NCBI GenBank assembly: GCA_963731285.1
Contig: CAVSUR010000016.1
Location: forward strand, 36,194 to 100,193
Source of the DNA: CAVSUR01 sp963731285
GTDB taxonomy: Bacteria > Actinomycetota > Actinomycetes > Streptosporangiales > Streptosporangiaceae
Direction of reading: 5' to 3'
DNA length: 64,000 nt
Shown here: in pieces, positions 62,592 to 64,000 of the stretch
Position numbering within the stretch: the stretch's first letter is position 1
Layout: the number at the start of each line of letters is the position of its first letter
Notes under the pieces: generated by a model
What the model saw: only the letters and a program-made list of their open reading frames with translations
What the model was told of the DNA's origin: nothing
Databases searched by the model: none
Made by a program: the position numbers and the translations under genes

Positions 62592-64000
62592 ATGTTCACG
62601 AACGCCGACGAGGTGCTGGAGTTCATCGGGAGCTGAGGAGGTGGAGTTCGTCGACGTCAGGTTCTGCGACCTGCCGGGGACGGTGCAGCACTTCACCGTG
62701 CCGGCCGAGTCCTTCGACGAGAAGGTGTTCGCCGACGGGCTGATGTTCGACGGGTCCTCGATCCGCGGGTTCCAGCAGATCCACGAGTCCGACATGCTGC
62801 TGCTGCCGGACCCGACCACCGCCGTGCTCGACCCGTTCCGCCAGCACCCGACGCTGAACCTGACGTTCTTCGTGCACGACCCGCTGACCGGCGAGCCGTA
62901 CACCCGCGACCCGCGCAACATCGCCCGCAAGGCGCAGGACTACCTGCGCGGCACCGGCATCGCCGACACCGCGTACTTCGGCCCCGAGGCGGAGTTCTAC
63001 ATCTTCGACTCGGCGCGCTTCGAGACCACGGCCGAACGAGGGCTACTACCACATCGACTCGATCGAGGGCGCGTGGAACACCGGCCGCGAGGAGGACGGC
63101 GGCAACCTCGGCTACAAGCCGCGGTACAAGGGCGGCTACTTCCCGGTGCCGCCGATGGACCACTACACCGACCTGCGCTCGGAAATGGTGCGCATGCTGA
63201 TCGAGTGCGGCATCCACGGTCGAGATGCAGCACCACGAGGTGGGCACCGCCGGCCAGGCGGAGATCGACATCAGGTTCGACAGCCTGCTGCACATGGCCG
63301 ACAAGCTGATGCTCTACAAGTACGTGGTCAAGAGCGTGGCCCGGGCCGCGGGCAAGACCGTGACGTTCATGCCCAAGCCGCTGTTCGGTGACAACGGCTC
63401 CGGCATGCACTGCCACCAGAGCCTGTGGAAGGACGGCGCGCCGCTGTTCTACGACGAGGTCGGCTACGCCGGGCTGTCCGACACCGGCCGCTACTACGTC
63501 GGCGGGCTGCTCAAGCACGCGCCGTCGCTGCTGGCCTTCACCAACCCGACGGTGAACTCCTACCACCGGCTGGTGCCGGGCTTCGAGGCGCCGGTCAACC
63601 TGGTCTACTCGCAGCGCAACCGGTCGGCCTGCGTGCGCATCCCGATCACCGGCGCCAACCCCAAGGCCAAGCGGCTGGAGTTCCGGGTGCCCGACCCGTC
63701 GGCCAACCCGTACCTGGCGTTCGCGGCGATGCTGATGGCCGGCCTGGACGGCATCAAGAACAAGATCGAGCCGCCCGAGCCGGTGGACAAGGACCTGTAC
63801 GAGCTGCCGCCGGACGAGGCGCTGGCCATCCCGCAGGTGCCCGGGTCGCTGGACAAGGTGCTGGACACGCTGGAGGCCGACCACGAGTTCCTGCTCGAGG
63901 GCGGCGTGTTCACCCCGGACCTGATCGAGACCTGGATCGACTACAAGCGCTCCAACGAGCTCGACCCGATCCGGCTGCGCCCGCACCCGCACGAGTTCGA
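62592..64000 (+). CDS. glnA: Glutamine synthetase type I (3' end outside window), three frameshifts
   Basis: The GSI-beta enzyme that assimilates ammonia. It begins MFTNADEVLEFIG at ATG 62592 with AGGGAGGG upstream. A spurious base near 62629 creates an early TGA; the next frame continues VEFVDVRFCDLPGTVQHFTV and MFDGSSIRGFQQIHESDMLL. Further breaks lie near 63035 and 63222. Later blocks are FMPKPLFGDNGSGMHCHQSL (ATP/Mg), NPTVNSYHRLVPGFEAPVNL and YSQRNRSACVRIP. DKDLYELPPDE carries the tyrosine that GlnE adenylylates, so activity is probably controlled by covalent modification. The last about 10 residues are beyond the window. Confidence 0.95.

Overview
The window is 64 kb of very GC-rich DNA from an actinomycete. 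The evidence is near-universal G/C at third codon positions, frequent GTG/TTG starts, F420-linked genes (a CofC/FbiD guanylyltransferase and two PPOX-type proteins), a zinc-type L28, an adenylylatable glutamine synthetase and two tRNA genes of actinobacterial type. Two blocks match, from memory, conserved actinobacterial orders: recG / rpmB / thiL / Lrp-like / cofC / plsC / ddl / hup at the left end, and lipA / DUF4191 / RDD / glnA at the right end. I cannot name the genus; Streptosporangiales-like is a guess.

Many unmistakable housekeeping genes (recG, cofC, ddl, pntA, pntB, lipA, glnA and others) are broken by single-base frameshifts. They cannot all be dead in a living cell, so most of these breaks are probably errors of the assembly. 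I annotate such genes as CDS across the break and give its position. Three genes look damaged in another way, by loss of internal segments: plsC (5.4 kb), a sugar-binding lipoprotein (35.4 kb) and ppk2 (41.1 kb).

Layout. 0-12.2 kb: core genes (repair, ribosome, thiamine, F420, lipid, cell wall, nucleoid) ending in a pntA1-pntA2-pntB transhydrogenase operon. 12.3-15.6 kb: a zeta-toxin-like kinase coupled to a small partner gene, a pirin and an SDR. 15.7-25.2 kb: an orphan response regulator, a K+ channel, two CPA2 antiporters, a lactate/malate dehydrogenase, a DUF2332 protein, a peptidoglycan-binding protein and an orphan histidine kinase. 25.4-30.8 kb: an FkbM methyltransferase, F420/FMN split-barrel proteins, two TetR regulators and a DHA2 exporter. 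30.7-39.4 kb: a carbohydrate locus with two divergent arms. The left arm encodes a binding lipoprotein, SIS protein, sugar-phosphate kinase, class II aldolase, DeoR regulator and PfkB kinase. The right arm encodes a GH4 glycosidase and a secreted GH114-like polygalactosaminidase. Together they suggest use of galactosamine-containing polysaccharide through a tagatose-type pathway. 39.4-44.8 kb: an MFS pump, the ppk2 remnant, tRNA-Glu, tRNA-Gln, a FAH-family hydrolase and threonine synthase.

44.7-59.3 kb is accessory. It holds an IS5-like element, a lipoprotein, and a 961-residue HEPN/NB-ARC/TPR protein that has the plan of an NLR-like immune receptor. A membrane/Tat lipoprotein cluster and hypothetical genes follow, then an IS4-family element with perfect 37-bp inverted repeats and an 8-bp target duplication, nested in the leader of an IS1380-family element. 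59.3-64 kb returns to core genes.

The best candidates for undescribed biology are the HEPN/NB-ARC/TPR protein, the galactosamine locus, and the zeta kinase with its unknown partner.
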